Assembly (NCBI RefSeq): GCF_016863495.1
Contig: NZ_BOOZ01000033.1
Coordinates: 1-64,000 of the forward strand
Direction: 5' to 3'
Length of the DNA: 64,000 nucleotides
DNA from: Micromonospora andamanensis
Lineage (GTDB): Bacteria > Actinomycetota > Actinomycetes > Mycobacteriales > Micromonosporaceae
Each line of letters opens with the position of its first letter. The first letter of the stretch is position 1. Below are positions 39,907 through 48,543 of the stretch, in pieces. A program made the position numbers and the translations under genes. The notes below the pieces were generated by a model. The model was not told the origin of the DNA. It saw only the letters and a program-made list of their open reading frames with translations, and made no database searches.

Positions 39907-40614
39907 TCAGCCGGGGCGGACCGGGTGGCGGGCGGGGGCGGGGTCGGGCGGGGTGCGGGGCAGCAGCCCGGCCAGCAGCTCCAGGTCCGCCAGGAGCAGG
40001 CTCTCCAACTGGTGTACGCCGTCGGTGGGCGCGAGCGGCACCTCGGCCGGCACGGCCAGCACGGCGGCACCGGCGGCTACCGCACTGGCCACGCCGGTCG
40101 CCGAGTCCTCGATCGCCACGCACCTGTCGATCGGCACCCCGAGCAGCCGGGCGGCCGTCAGGTACGGCTCCGGGTGCGGCTTCGTCGAGTCGACCTCGTC
40201 ACCGCAGACCACCACGTCGAAGCTGTCGCGACCGAGGGTGTCCAGCGCGATCTCGACAAGTGCCCGGCCGCTGGAGGTGACCAGGGCGGTCGGGATCTCC
40301 GCCTGCCGGACCGCGCCGAGCAGCGCCAGCGCCCCGGGCCGCCACTGCAACCCGGTGCGGAACAGCTCCAGAATCCGCGCGTTGATCCACTCCGCGCTGG
40401 TCAGCGGATCCCGGTGCGGCTGTCCCAGGTCGTCGTGCAGGATCCGCATCGAGTCGGCCATGCCCGTGCCGATGATCGCCCGACGGGCCTCGGTCGACAG
40501 GGTGCCGCCGTAGCGGTGCGCGAGTTCGGCCAACGCGACGTCCCACAACCGTTCGCTGTCGACCAGGGTGCCGTCCATGTCGAAGAGCACGGCGGCCGGA
40601 CGGATGCTGCTCAC
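39907..40614 (-). CDS. HAD-superfamily hydrolase (beta-phosphoglucomutase/phosphatase type)
   Basis: 235 residues from GTG 40614 with GAGGAGG upstream. HAD motif I is AAVLFDMDGTLVDSERLW (nucleophile and acid Asp), motif II ALVTSSGRALVEIALDT, motif III the Lys in DSTKPHPEPYL, and motif IV CVAIEDSATGVASAVAAG. The helical cap between motifs I and II places it with subfamily I enzymes such as pseudouridine-5'-phosphatases, DOG phosphatases and beta-phosphoglucomutases. The substrate is not predictable. It lies 77 nt downstream of the metallopeptidase gene on the same strand. Confidence 0.9.
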   Translation of the reverse strand: MSSIRPAAVLFDMDGTLVDSERLWDVALAELAHRYGGTLSTEARRAIIGTGMADSMRILHDDLGQPHRDPLTSAEWINARILELFRTGLQWRPGALALLGAVRQAEIPTALVTSSGRALVEIALDTLGRDSFDVVVCGDEVDSTKPHPEPYLTAARLLGVPIDRCVAIEDSATGVASAVAAGAAVLAVPAEVPLAPTDGVHQLESLLLADLELLAGLLPRTPPDPAPARHPVRPG

Positions 40615-40691
40615 CGGATCCTCCTCGGGCTCGGGTAACCGGTGAATCCTGCCAGCCGCCGGTGGTTCGGCGCTCGACGTAGTGACCTTTC

Positions 40692-41429
40692 TCAACCCAG
40701 GTCGCAGGCGTCCAGGGACCGCTCGTACCCGCGGAAGAACGCCTCGGACCGCTGCTCGGGGGTGCCGTGCGAGCCCTCGGCGAACCACGGTTGACCGGAG
40801 TCGTCGCCGACGGCCAGCAGCCCCTCGTTGAACTCGTCGAGGTCACCCTCCTCCAGGGTGAGCCGGCCGGCCCGCACCGAGTCGCCGAGGAACGCCCCGG
40901 CCATGCAGTCGGCCTGCAACTCCTGCTGGATGGTGAAGTTGTAGCGGATGCCCAGCCGGGTCTGGATGCCGTGCGCGTACTCGTGGCCGAGCAGGTAGAA
41001 CACGAACGCGTCACCGATCTGCCGGAAGGCCCCGAAGGACCAGTTGATGTCGTACGCGATGTAGTCGCTGACGGTGCAGTAGACAGCGTTGTTGCGGGGC
41101 ACCTCCTGGCCGCCGCAGGAGACCTCACCGTCGCGCTGGTACGGGATGACCCGCCGGACCGGCCGGAAGGTCTGTCCCGACGCCTCGAACTGGTCGGCCC
41201 AGTACAGCTCGGCCAGCCGCTGCGCGTCGGCCACGTCCTGCCGGAACTCCTCCACGGTGTCGGTGCCGTCGGCCCGGGTCACCTCGGCCGTCGGTTCGGC
41301 CGGTGCCCGCTGCCCGGTCGGGTCCGCCGGTCCGTCCACCGGCTCCACCATGCAGGCGGCTGCTGCCACCAACGCCACCGCCAGGCCGGCGAGCCTTCCC
41401 CGGCGTCGCCCTCGCCCACCTGCCGCCAC
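40692..41429 (-). CDS. Neutral zinc metallopeptidase (YpfJ family), secreted
   Basis: 245 residues from GTG 41429 with GGAGGAG 4 nt upstream. An Arg-rich start and hydrophobic segment (LAGLAVALVAAAACMVEPVD) form a signal peptide with a possible lipobox Cys. The catalytic part has FVFYLLGHEYAHGIQTRLGI, with the HExxH-like zinc motif HEYAH, and QQELQADCMAGAFLGD, carrying the third ligand. RRVIPYQRDGEVSCGG and NNAVYCTVSDYIAYD are conserved in the YpfJ family. It acts outside the cytosol; its substrates are unknown. Confidence 0.9.
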   Translation of the reverse strand: MAAGGRGRRRGRLAGLAVALVAAAACMVEPVDGPADPTGQRAPAEPTAEVTRADGTDTVEEFRQDVADAQRLAELYWADQFEASGQTFRPVRRVIPYQRDGEVSCGGQEVPRNNAVYCTVSDYIAYDINWSFGAFRQIGDAFVFYLLGHEYAHGIQTRLGIRYNFTIQQELQADCMAGAFLGDSVRAGRLTLEEGDLDEFNEGLLAVGDDSGQPWFAEGSHGTPEQRSEAFFRGYERSLDACDLG

Positions 41430-41754
41430 CGTGCTCCTCCCGCCTCGACGTCGCCGATCCAGTACCCCGACGGTACGACCGTCACGCCCGTTGCCGTCAG
41501 GTACGCCTTACCGCCCCGTCCGGTTCAGTCGCCGGCCTTTCACGGCGTGTTCGAGGAGGCTCGCCCGGATGGGCGGAGTCCCGGCCGGCGTCCTGCGCAC
41601 CGCGGCGCGGCCGGTGGCAGTACGGCGTGGCCTCCGCGAACACGTTCTAAGGTCGACACCGGGTGCGGTGGTCCGTGTCCGGAACGGACGTCCGGCTCCG
41701 ACGTCCCTGATGAACCGGCACCGAGAGGGTGGCGGACGCGAGAGGGAGACACCC
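41430..41754. other. 325-bp divergent intergenic region
   Basis: It separates the metallopeptidase (minus) from the DGPF protein (plus) and must carry promoters for both. I see a good ribosome site on each side but no clear -35/-10 pair, repeat or RNA structure. Short frames within it lack coding character. Confidence 0.6.
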
Positions 41755-42153
41755 GTGAAATACATGATCATGTTGTACGGCTCGCAGCGGGACTACGACG
41801 CGATGGCCGGGCACAGCTCCGACCGGCCGGCGATGACCGCCGAGCAGGTGGCCGCGATGCACGCGCACATGGGCAAGGTGCACCAGGACCTCGCCGACGC
41901 CGGTGAACTGGTGGACGCGCAGGGTCTGACCGCGCCGGTGCACGCCCGCCGGGTCCAGCTCCGCGACGGCGCTCCCATGGTCACCGATGGGCCGTACCCG
42001 GAGACGCAGGAGGTTCTCGCCGGGTACACGGTGGTCGAGTGCGCCAGCTTCGACCGGGCCGCCGAGATCGCCGCCACCCTGGTCAACCCGGACAACCCCG
42101 GGGAGTACGTCGATGTCCGGCCGATCGCCGAGGGCATCGACGAACTCGCCTGA
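41755..42153 (+). CDS. YCII-related DGPF-domain protein
   Basis: 132 residues from GTG 41755 (GGGAG upstream). VKYMIMLYGSQRDYDAMAGH at the start and VQLRDGAPMVTDGPYPETQE with the DGPF-like core are family marks; AGYTVVECASFDRAAEIAAT completes the ferredoxin-like fold. Proteins of this kind are encoded directly before ECF42-type sigma factors and are thought to work with them. That gene overlaps this stop by one base here. Confidence 0.93.
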   Translation: MKYMIMLYGSQRDYDAMAGHSSDRPAMTAEQVAAMHAHMGKVHQDLADAGELVDAQGLTAPVHARRVQLRDGAPMVTDGPYPETQEVLAGYTVVECASFDRAAEIAATLVNPDNPGEYVDVRPIAEGIDELA

Positions 42154-43412
42154 TGGACGAACCGAGCGTCGAGGACCTGCTGCGCCGGCTGGTGCCGCAG
42201 GTTCTCGGCGCGCTGGTACGCCGTTACGGGCATTTCGACACCGCCGAGGACGCCACCCAGGAGGCGCTGATCGCGGCGGCCACCGGCTGGCCCCGTGACG
42301 GTGTACCGGCGAATCCCCGCGCCTGGTTGATCACGGTGGCGTCCCGACGGCTCACCGATCTGCTCCGCGCCGAGCAGGCCCGACGGCACCGGGAGGACGT
42401 CGTCGGGCGGCGGGTGCTGGCCGAGTGGCGGCTGCCACCGTCAGGTGACCGGGTGGCGGACTCCGACGACACGCTGATCCTGCTGTTCCTGTGCTGCCAT
42501 CCGTCGCTGCCCCCGGCCACGCAGATCGCGCTGACCCTACGGGCGGTGGGCGGGTTGAGCACTGCCGAGGTGGCCCGGGCGTTCCTGGTGCCGGAGCAGA
42601 CCATGACCCGGCGGATCACCCGGGGCAAGCAGCGGATCCGGGACAGTGGGCTGCCGTTCGCGATGCCCGCGCCGGCCGAGGTCCCGGCGCGCCTCACGGC
42701 CGTGCTCCGGGTGCTCTACCTGATCTTCAACGAGGGGTACGCGAGCACCTTCGGGCCGGGGCTGCTCCGCGCCGACCTGTGCGCCGAGGCGATCCGACTG
42801 ACCCGGCTGCTGCGTCGGCTGCTGCCCGACGCCGAGGAGGTGACCGGACTGCTGGCGTTGCTGCTGCTCACCGACGCCCGCGCGCCGGCGCGCACCGGTC
42901 CGCACGGCGAACTGGTGCCGATGGCCGAACAGGACCGTGCCCGCTGGCGGGCCGACCAGATCACCGAGGGCACGGCGCTCGTGATCGAGGCGCTGCACCG
43001 GGGACGACCCGGCCCGTACCAGGTCCAGGCCGCCATCGCCGCCCTGCACGACGAGGCGCCCGGCCCGGACGAGACCGACTGGCCGCAGATCGTCGCGCTG
43101 TACGAGGTGCTGACGGCGATGGACGCCAACCCGCTTGTCGCGTTGAACCACGCCGTCGCGGTGGCCATGACTGACGGTCCGGACGCGGGACTGGCGCTTG
43201 TCGACAAGGTCGCCGCCGACGGGCGGCTGTCCCGGGATCCGAGGTTGGCCGCCGTACGCGCGCATCTGCTGGAACGGCGCGGCGAGGCCGCGGCGGCCCG
43301 GGTCGCGTACCGGACGGCCGCCGCGCAGGCCACCAACCTGGCGCAGCAGCGTTACCTCAACGCCCGCGCCGACCGCCTCCCCGGCGACTCACCGCCGGCA
43401 GCCACAACGTGA
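42153..43412 (+). CDS. ECF42-type RNA polymerase sigma factor
   Basis: 419 residues from ATG 42153. The first 170 residues hold sigma regions 2 (LVRRYGHFDTAEDATQEALI ... NPRAWLITVASRRLTDLLRA) and 4 (ALTLRAVGGLSTAEVARAFL, VPEQTMTRRITRGKQRIRDS). The long C-terminal extension contains LIFNEGYASTFGP and a helical repeat region, the mark of the ECF42 group, which has no anti-sigma factor. The extension is thought to control activity, with the DGPF protein as partner. Target genes cannot be told from the window. It converges with the methyltransferase gene, 4 nt apart. Confidence 0.93.
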   Translation: MDEPSVEDLLRRLVPQVLGALVRRYGHFDTAEDATQEALIAAATGWPRDGVPANPRAWLITVASRRLTDLLRAEQARRHREDVVGRRVLAEWRLPPSGDRVADSDDTLILLFLCCHPSLPPATQIALTLRAVGGLSTAEVARAFLVPEQTMTRRITRGKQRIRDSGLPFAMPAPAEVPARLTAVLRVLYLIFNEGYASTFGPGLLRADLCAEAIRLTRLLRRLLPDAEEVTGLLALLLLTDARAPARTGPHGELVPMAEQDRARWRADQITEGTALVIEALHRGRPGPYQVQAAIAALHDEAPGPDETDWPQIVALYEVLTAMDANPLVALNHAVAVAMTDGPDAGLALVDKVAADGRLSRDPRLAAVRAHLLERRGEAAAARVAYRTAAAQATNLAQQRYLNARADRLPGDSPPAATT

Positions 43413-43416
43413 CAGG

Positions 43417-44256
43417 TCAGGCGTCCGGCGGGCCGGCCGGAACCGCCACGGTGATCCGGATCTCGGTGGTCAGGCGCAGGCCGCCACCCGGTGCGCGCGC
43501 GGCGGCCAGCGCCTCGGCGGCGTCGGCCGTCGCCGCGGGCAGCCGGTCCTGCGGCAGGTGCCGCAGCAGGGCCCGTCCGCCGTGCGACCACATCCAGCGC
43601 ATCCAGTGGTCGACGTCGTCGAACCGGCTCTCGACCCGGTGCTCGACGATCGAGGTGACGGCGAGGCCCGCGCCGTCCATGGTGGCGCTTATCGCCTGCT
43701 CGTCGTCGAACGGACCCGCCGGGCGGGTGGGTCGTGCCTGGTCCGCCGGCAGGTGTGCGGCCAGGGCGTCGGTGGCGGCGACGAAGGCCGGATCCTGGAC
43801 CCCGAAGGTGCTGATCACCAGGCGACCCGACGGGCGCAGCAGCCGGGCGTACGCCCGCAGTGCCTGCCGGGGCTGCGGGAGCAGGAAGACGACGAGCCCG
43901 GCCAGGACGGCGTCGAAGCTGCCCGGCGGAAAGTCCGGCTGCTGCGCGTCGTCGACCCGGACGTCGACGTGGGTCAGGCCGGCGCGCGTGACGTCCTCGG
44001 CGGTGAGGGCGACCATGGCGGGCGCGAGGTCGATACCTGTGACGTGCCCGGTGGGCCCGGTGGCCTGCGCGGCCGGGAAGAGGACCGCGCCGCGGCCACA
44101 CCCGACGTCCAGCACCCGCTCACCGGGCCGGATGTCGGCGCGTCGGACGAGCTCGGCGCCGAACGGGCCGAAGAAGGACACGCCGGTGCGGTCGTAGCTC
44201 GCCGCCGCCTGTTCGAACACCTCGGCGGCCCCGGTGGGCCGGGCGCTGCCGGTCAT
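43417..44256 (-). CDS. SAM-dependent class I methyltransferase
   Basis: 279 residues from ATG 44256 with GGGAGA upstream. The SAM-binding loop is RPGERVLDVGCGRGAVLFPA, the acidic tip is HVTGIDLAPAMVALTAED, and motif IV is GSFDAVLAGLVVFLLPQP, followed by LLRPSGRLVISTFG. The general layout is that of UbiE/RebM-like small-molecule methyltransferases. The substrate is not predictable; no biosynthetic gene set surrounds it. Confidence 0.85.
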   Translation of the reverse strand: MTGSARPTGAAEVFEQAAASYDRTGVSFFGPFGAELVRRADIRPGERVLDVGCGRGAVLFPAAQATGPTGHVTGIDLAPAMVALTAEDVTRAGLTHVDVRVDDAQQPDFPPGSFDAVLAGLVVFLLPQPRQALRAYARLLRPSGRLVISTFGVQDPAFVAATDALAAHLPADQARPTRPAGPFDDEQAISATMDGAGLAVTSIVEHRVESRFDDVDHWMRWMWSHGGRALLRHLPQDRLPAATADAAEALAAARAPGGGLRLTTEIRITVAVPAGPPDA

Positions 44257-44294
44257 CGACGTCTCCCTTGAGCAGGTCGGAGACAAGAAGCCTA

Positions 44295-44329
44295 ACGGGA
44301 GCGGGACGTCGTCGACGCCCCGCCCCCGT
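44295..44329 (-). terminator. Hairpin after the secreted nuclease gene
   Basis: GCGGGACGTC (44301-44310) and GACGCCCCGC (44314-44323) form a 10-bp stem with one mismatch and a 3-nt loop, and the outer flanks pair further. It lies 29 nt beyond the nuclease stop and before the methyltransferase gene. Confidence 0.5.
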
Positions 44330-44357
44330 CACCGGTGCCGCGCTGACGGACGGGATC

Positions 44358-44990
44358 TCAGCAGGTGTTGAGCATGCTGCTCAGCGCCGACTTCTCCGCA
44401 CTGTTGACGGTGAGGCCGTAGTACCACTTCACCTGGATCCAGGCGCGGGCGTAGGTGCAGTGGAACGCCGCGCGCGGAGGCTTCCAGGCGGCCGGGTCCT
44501 TGTCGCCCTTCGACGAGTTGACGGTGCCGGTGACCGCCCACAGTTCCGGCCCGCCCAGGTCGTTGGCGTAGGTCTGACGCCGCGCCGTGGTCCAGGACCA
44601 GGCTCCGGACCGCCACGCCTCGGCCAGCGGTACCACGTGGTCGATGGAGATCTCGGCCGGGTTCGTGCGGGTCACCCCGTCGTACGGGCTGTACCAGGAC
44701 CCGGACGTGGGATAGCAACTGGAGTCGACGACGACGTTGCTGCCGTCGCGTTTGAGCACCTGCTCCCGGGTGTTGCAGGTGCCGGTGACCGTGATCCAGT
44801 GCGGGAACAGGTCACGGTTGTAGCTGGACTGGTGGGACTCGGCCGCGACGGTGAGCGAGTTCAGCCGGCTCACCGCCGTGCTGTACGAGGGGATGTTGGG
44901 CGGCGTCGCGTGAGCCGCGGGCGGGACGAGGACGACAGACAGGACGACGGCGACCATCGAGACGATGGCGGCCCTGCGTAGGTGAGCCAC
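44358..44990 (-). CDS. Secreted HNH nuclease (DUF1524 / GmrSD C-terminal type)
   Basis: 210 residues from GTG 44990 (CAGGAG 8 nt upstream). The start VAHLRRAAIVSMVAVVLSVV and VPPAAHA form a signal peptide ending at an AHA cleavage site. The HNH core is PAEISIDHVVPLAEAWRSGA (catalytic DH), NDLGGPELWAVTGTVNSSKG (Asn) and DPAAWKPPRAAFHCTYARAW. Cys residues (TCNTRE, SCYPTS, FHCTY, MLNTC) could form disulfides, in line with secretion. Secreted DUF1524 nucleases are common in actinobacteria and probably serve nutrient scavenging. It is not likely to belong to the operon upstream, being separated by a hairpin. Confidence 0.88.
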   Translation of the reverse strand: MAHLRRAAIVSMVAVVLSVVLVPPAAHATPPNIPSYSTAVSRLNSLTVAAESHQSSYNRDLFPHWITVTGTCNTREQVLKRDGSNVVVDSSCYPTSGSWYSPYDGVTRTNPAEISIDHVVPLAEAWRSGAWSWTTARRQTYANDLGGPELWAVTGTVNSSKGDKDPAAWKPPRAAFHCTYARAWIQVKWYYGLTVNSAEKSALSSMLNTC

Positions 44991-45093
44991 GGGGCGACTC
45001 CTGACTGTCACCTGCGACGGCGGGTGGGGGAACCCGGCTTGGGGGCGCGGCAGGCGACACCAGGCATTCTCGCAAACATCGCGATCAATACAT

Positions 45094-45132
45094 GTCTTCG
45101 CGCCGGAAGCCCCGTGAACGCGGGGTGAAGAC
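45094..45132 (-). terminator. Possible terminator of the four-gene operon
   Basis: Nested inverted repeats GTCTTC/GAAGAC (45094-45099, 45127-45132) and CCCCG/CGGGG (45110-45114, 45121-45125) lie 11 nt beyond the stop of the last gene. The outer arm is imperfectly connected, so strength is uncertain. Confidence 0.4.
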
Positions 45133-45142
45133 CGCCGGCAGC

Positions 45143-47536
45143 TCACTCGGGCAGGTACTCGTGCTCCAGGAAGTCCTTGAGGCAGGCCGCCGCGTGCCCG
45201 GCGGCGAGGAAGAGTTCGGCGGCCGAGCCGGAGCGGGCCACGTCCCCCGCGACCACCCCCCGGAAGACGGCCCAGAGTCGTCGCTCGTTCCAGAGGCCGA
45301 ACTCGTACGATTCCGTGTCCAGCGCCGCCACCCGCCCGTCCTGGTCGCGTAGATCCGCCAGGGCCACCTCGGTCATCAGCTCCGGCGGGCCGCTGGCCAC
45401 CGCGCCGTCGAAGTCGATCTCGGGGCGAAGAGTGGTCGGCAGGACCGGTAGGTCCTCGGCCCGGGCCGACTTGCGGAAGTCTGCCGCGAGATCCTGGAAC
45501 CGGGTGTTGACCCGACGGTAGTAGGCCAACAGGGTTCGCACATAGTCGGGAATCCACAGCTCCGGCACCCGGGTCACCATCTCCCCGGACTCCAGCAGCT
45601 CGTAGTGGCCGAGCCAGCGCGGCACCACGACGTCACCCGGTCCGGCGCCCTCTCCCCTGGCCGTGCCGACCAGGAAGAACGCCGAGGGATTGAACCGCTC
45701 CGCGATCCTGCGGACAGTGGGTGCACGTCCGGGCAGCAGCCGCTCCGGTGACCGGGCGAGGTAGACCGAGAGCGGCCGACCGGCGCGCTCCGCCGACACC
45801 TCGATCCATCGGCCGGTCTCCAGCGCTCCGCTCGCCGACACCAGCTCCGGCACGAAGACCTGGAGGGCCGCGCGATACTCCGCCGGGTGCGAGGTCAGGA
45901 CCGCCACATCGGCCCGTCTCGCCGACTCCACCGAGGCCGCTCCGGGTACGCCGCGACGCGTCGGCCGGGCGGTGGCACCGGTCGTGGCCTCCCGCACGGG
46001 CTGCTGGACCGGGGGCTGACCGGGTACCGGCGACGTGGTCGGATCCTGGTCACGTTCCTCGCCGAGCGTGGACTGCGGCGAGAACGCCTGCATGGCCTGC
46101 ACCGAGAGTCGGGCATGCTCCGCTTCGGTCAGCAGCGGAGCCCTGGCACCGAAATCGAGCAGGAGCAGGTGGACCTGCTCCGGGGTCAGCCCACGTGGAT
46201 CGCGGGCCCGCAGCACGAGATGATGCACGATCGCCTCGCAGGACCCACGGGCCGCCTCAGACTCGTCGACCCCGACGGTCTCCGCCGGCTTCGCCGCTGC
46301 TGCCCGGCGCAGGTCATCGGCCGGCTGGGATGTCTCGACGACCGTCGGCGTCGCCGACTGCGCCCTGGTGTCCCAGAGATACTCGTCGAGTGCGGTGGCG
46401 GCGAGGGTGAAGAACCAGCCACGGGCGTGGTCCTCGTCGGGCATCCGCAGGTCCCGGTCGGCGAAGAGCAGTGCGCAGCCGGCCAACGACAACAGGGTCT
46501 GGAGTCGCCACCGTTCACCGAAGCCCTGGATGGCGGCGATGGCCCGACCCGCCTCGTGGACGGCCGCACTGACCTCGTCATGCCCGAGCAGTTCGGGGCG
46601 GGGGCCGGTGCTCGATGCGGTACGCAGCAGGGCACGGATCAGGTCGGTGCCGGTCTCGCCCCCGATCCGGGTGGAGGTTCTCAGCCACTGCGCCGCCATG
46701 GAGAGCAGCAGGTGCATCGGATCGCGGGTCAACGGCCCGTCGCTGTGGTAGCCCCCGAGGTCGATCAACTGGTACCCGTTGCCGTCGAGGGTGGGCACCG
46801 TCGGCACCAGGATGTTGCCGATGTTCAGGTCGCCGTGGGTCCGGCCGGTCAGCAGCGACAGCTCCTCGTCACTTCGGGGAGCAGAGCCGGCGAGGAAGGC
46901 GAGCGGGTTGGACAGCTCCGACCGCCACCAGCCCAACTGGACCCGCGCCTGCCCGACGGGCACCCCCGCCCGCTCCGCCCAGGCCCGCAGGCGGGCACCA
47001 GGTGCCGCGCGACGCTCCGGCCGGCCGTCGAGTAGCTCGGTCAGGTAACCGCCGACCGTGGTGGTACGTTGCTGGCTCGACGGTGGTGGCTGGTTCCAGT
47101 CGTGCACCACCGACTGCACGATGGTCCGCAGGTGGACGGGAAAATCCGGCTGCGCCATCACCTCGGTCAGCGGCGGGCAGGCCAGCAGATCTCCGGCGGC
47201 GACGTCGAACACGGCGACCCAGCTGTCACCGAGCGACTCGAGCTGGGCGACGGGCAGATGGCGGCGTACGAACGTCGGGGGTGAGTCGACGTACGCCAGT
47301 TGTGCCCGCTCGATCTCGCGGGTCTGACCGCTGTAGAAACGCAGAAACCGTTGTCGGTCCCGCTGGCCCGGCTCCCGCCAGACCACCAGAGCGATGGGGG
47401 TGCCGCTGAAGCCGCCCTGCTGATAGCGCACGATCTCGACGGAGACCCGTTTGACCACGGCCCACCGTTCGAAGGCCGCCGCCTGCTCGGGCGGAACCCG
47501 GCTCCAGTCCCCGGTCAGCTCCGGCTCGTCCGGCAT
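45143..47536 (-). CDS. Kinase-like (APH/TCAD-type) domain fused to a nucleoside phosphorylase domain
   Basis: 797 residues from ATG 47536, overlapping the NUDIX stop by one base (TGATG). Residues 20-390 look like an aminoglycoside-phosphotransferase/choline-kinase fold: THGDLNIGNIL (H234, D236, N241, the catalytic loop) and QLIDLGGY (D259, metal). A variable linker (400-540) follows. Residues 541-797 match the PNP/MTAN nucleoside phosphorylase superfamily: ADVAVLTSHPAEYRAAL at the start, FFLVGTARGEGAGPGDVVVP for the phosphate/purine region, LDTESYEFG with the ribose-contacting Glu (E742), and FRGVVAGDVA with the base-contacting Asp (D765). It would cleave or bind a nucleoside or nucleotide signal. 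The fusion recalls effector-associated phosphorylases in NTP-dependent conflict systems. Confidence 0.75.
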   Translation of the reverse strand: MPDEPELTGDWSRVPPEQAAAFERWAVVKRVSVEIVRYQQGGFSGTPIALVVWREPGQRDRQRFLRFYSGQTREIERAQLAYVDSPPTFVRRHLPVAQLESLGDSWVAVFDVAAGDLLACPPLTEVMAQPDFPVHLRTIVQSVVHDWNQPPPSSQQRTTTVGGYLTELLDGRPERRAAPGARLRAWAERAGVPVGQARVQLGWWRSELSNPLAFLAGSAPRSDEELSLLTGRTHGDLNIGNILVPTVPTLDGNGYQLIDLGGYHSDGPLTRDPMHLLLSMAAQWLRTSTRIGGETGTDLIRALLRTASSTGPRPELLGHDEVSAAVHEAGRAIAAIQGFGERWRLQTLLSLAGCALLFADRDLRMPDEDHARGWFFTLAATALDEYLWDTRAQSATPTVVETSQPADDLRRAAAAKPAETVGVDESEAARGSCEAIVHHLVLRARDPRGLTPEQVHLLLLDFGARAPLLTEAEHARLSVQAMQAFSPQSTLGEERDQDPTTSPVPGQPPVQQPVREATTGATARPTRRGVPGAASVESARRADVAVLTSHPAEYRAALQVFVPELVSASGALETGRWIEVSAERAGRPLSVYLARSPERLLPGRAPTVRRIAERFNPSAFFLVGTARGEGAGPGDVVVPRWLGHYELLESGEMVTRVPELWIPDYVRTLLAYYRRVNTRFQDLAADFRKSARAEDLPVLPTTLRPEIDFDGAVASGPPELMTEVALADLRDQDGRVAALDTESYEFGLWNERRLWAVFRGVVAGDVARSGSAAELFLAAGHAAACLKDFLEHEYLPE

Positions 47537-48543
47537 CAGCCGACTCCCCACTCGACGACCATCTGGACGACCGCGACCACGATCCCGGCAACGCTCAGCA
47601 CCACGCCGAGCAGTTCCCAGGGCTTCTCCCTGATCAGAACTGCGGTCGACGGACGCCGGCCCAGCATGAGCCCGGGCGCCAGCCGGCCCAGCCCGCCCGG
47701 CAGCCCCGCGACGAGCCGCCGCAACCCGGTCGTGTTGACGCCGCTGCCCCTGATCAACCGCCCTTCGTCCAGCATGGCCCGTTCGGTGACCCACTGCCCG
47801 TCCGGTCCGGCCTTGAGGTCACGACGGGTGGACGTCAACTGCACGAAGTGCATCTGGTACCTGGTGACCGCACCGTAGGTGCGTGACTGCTGGACGACCT
47901 CGACCTCACCCAACTCGACCAGGCGGTCCCGCCGGGCGTCGAAGGTGAACCCGGGCAGTTCCTCCTCCAACTCCCGGACCGCAGCGGCCAGCGGGTCACG
48001 GTCGTCGGAGCGCAGGTGACCACCGGGCAGCTGGTACTGCCGGGCCGCCCGGTCGTAGATCATCAGGTAGCGCGGTCCGAGCAGCCGCAGGCGCGTCTTG
48101 ATCAGCACCTGGACCACCCGTCCGGACCGCAGCGGCGAGGCCGACGGGTCGAGACGGAGCCGGCGGTGTTCGATCACGTACAGGAACTGCGCACCGGCCA
48201 GCACCTGCTGGGGCTGGTACGGCGGTTCCGCGGTACCCGGTCGTGCCCAGTTGTCGATGAGAGGTGTGCCGCTGCGCAGGTAGGCGGCGAGACTCTTGAG
48301 GAACAGGGCCGCCGCCGGGCTCGTCGCCTTCACCAGGTGCCGGCCGGTGGCCGGATCGTCGGTCAACACCACGGCCCCGGAGAGCCGCAGGAAGCCGGTG
48401 ACCACGTCCGCCGCCGCTGACGCGCTCGCGCTGTCGAAACCGGCGACCGCGCAGAGCTGGCCGGTCGCGACCGCACCCTCGTCGTGCTCGGGTACGCTCT
48501 CGAGCACCCGAGCCAGCCGCTCCGTCAACTCGTCGGAGCTCAT
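47536..48543 (-). CDS. NUDIX hydrolase-like protein with winged-helix N-terminus and C-terminal membrane anchor
   Basis: 335 residues. The N-terminal 90 residues are helical and look like a winged-helix region. The NUDIX box at residues 174-199 (QLPGGHLRSDDRDPLAAAVR, then ELEEELPGF) keeps the REUxEE core (R190-E195), but the preceding Glu is Asp (D181) and spacing is one residue longer than canonical, so activity is probable, not certain. Residues 308-332 (ELLGVVLSVAGIVVAVVQMV) form a C-terminal membrane helix, unusual for a NUDIX protein. It overlaps both neighbours (4 nt and 1 nt). It may hydrolyse a nucleoside diphosphate-linked signal at the membrane. Confidence 0.75.
   Translation of the reverse strand: MSSDELTERLARVLESVPEHDEGAVATGQLCAVAGFDSASASAAADVVTGFLRLSGAVVLTDDPATGRHLVKATSPAAALFLKSLAAYLRSGTPLIDNWARPGTAEPPYQPQQVLAGAQFLYVIEHRRLRLDPSASPLRSGRVVQVLIKTRLRLLGPRYLMIYDRAARQYQLPGGHLRSDDRDPLAAAVRELEEELPGFTFDARRDRLVELGEVEVVQQSRTYGAVTRYQMHFVQLTSTRRDLKAGPDGQWVTERAMLDEGRLIRGSGVNTTGLRRLVAGLPGGLGRLAPGLMLGRRPSTAVLIREKPWELLGVVLSVAGIVVAVVQMVVEWGVG

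Noticed and set aside
36987..40070. 1027-codon open frame on the minus strand
   Set aside because: It runs antisense through the ABC ATPase and FtsX permease genes, whose motifs are intact. High-GC third-position bias makes such long shadow frames common; its translation is His/Gln/Arg-rich without domains.
41755..43412. DGPF/ECF sigma pair as a novel system
   Set aside because: The gene order and long C-terminal extension match the known ECF42 group.
44358..44990. HNH nuclease as a toxin or effector of the four-gene nucleotide operon
   Set aside because: It has a signal peptide and is separated from the operon by a hairpin and 152 nt, so it is more likely an independent secreted nuclease.
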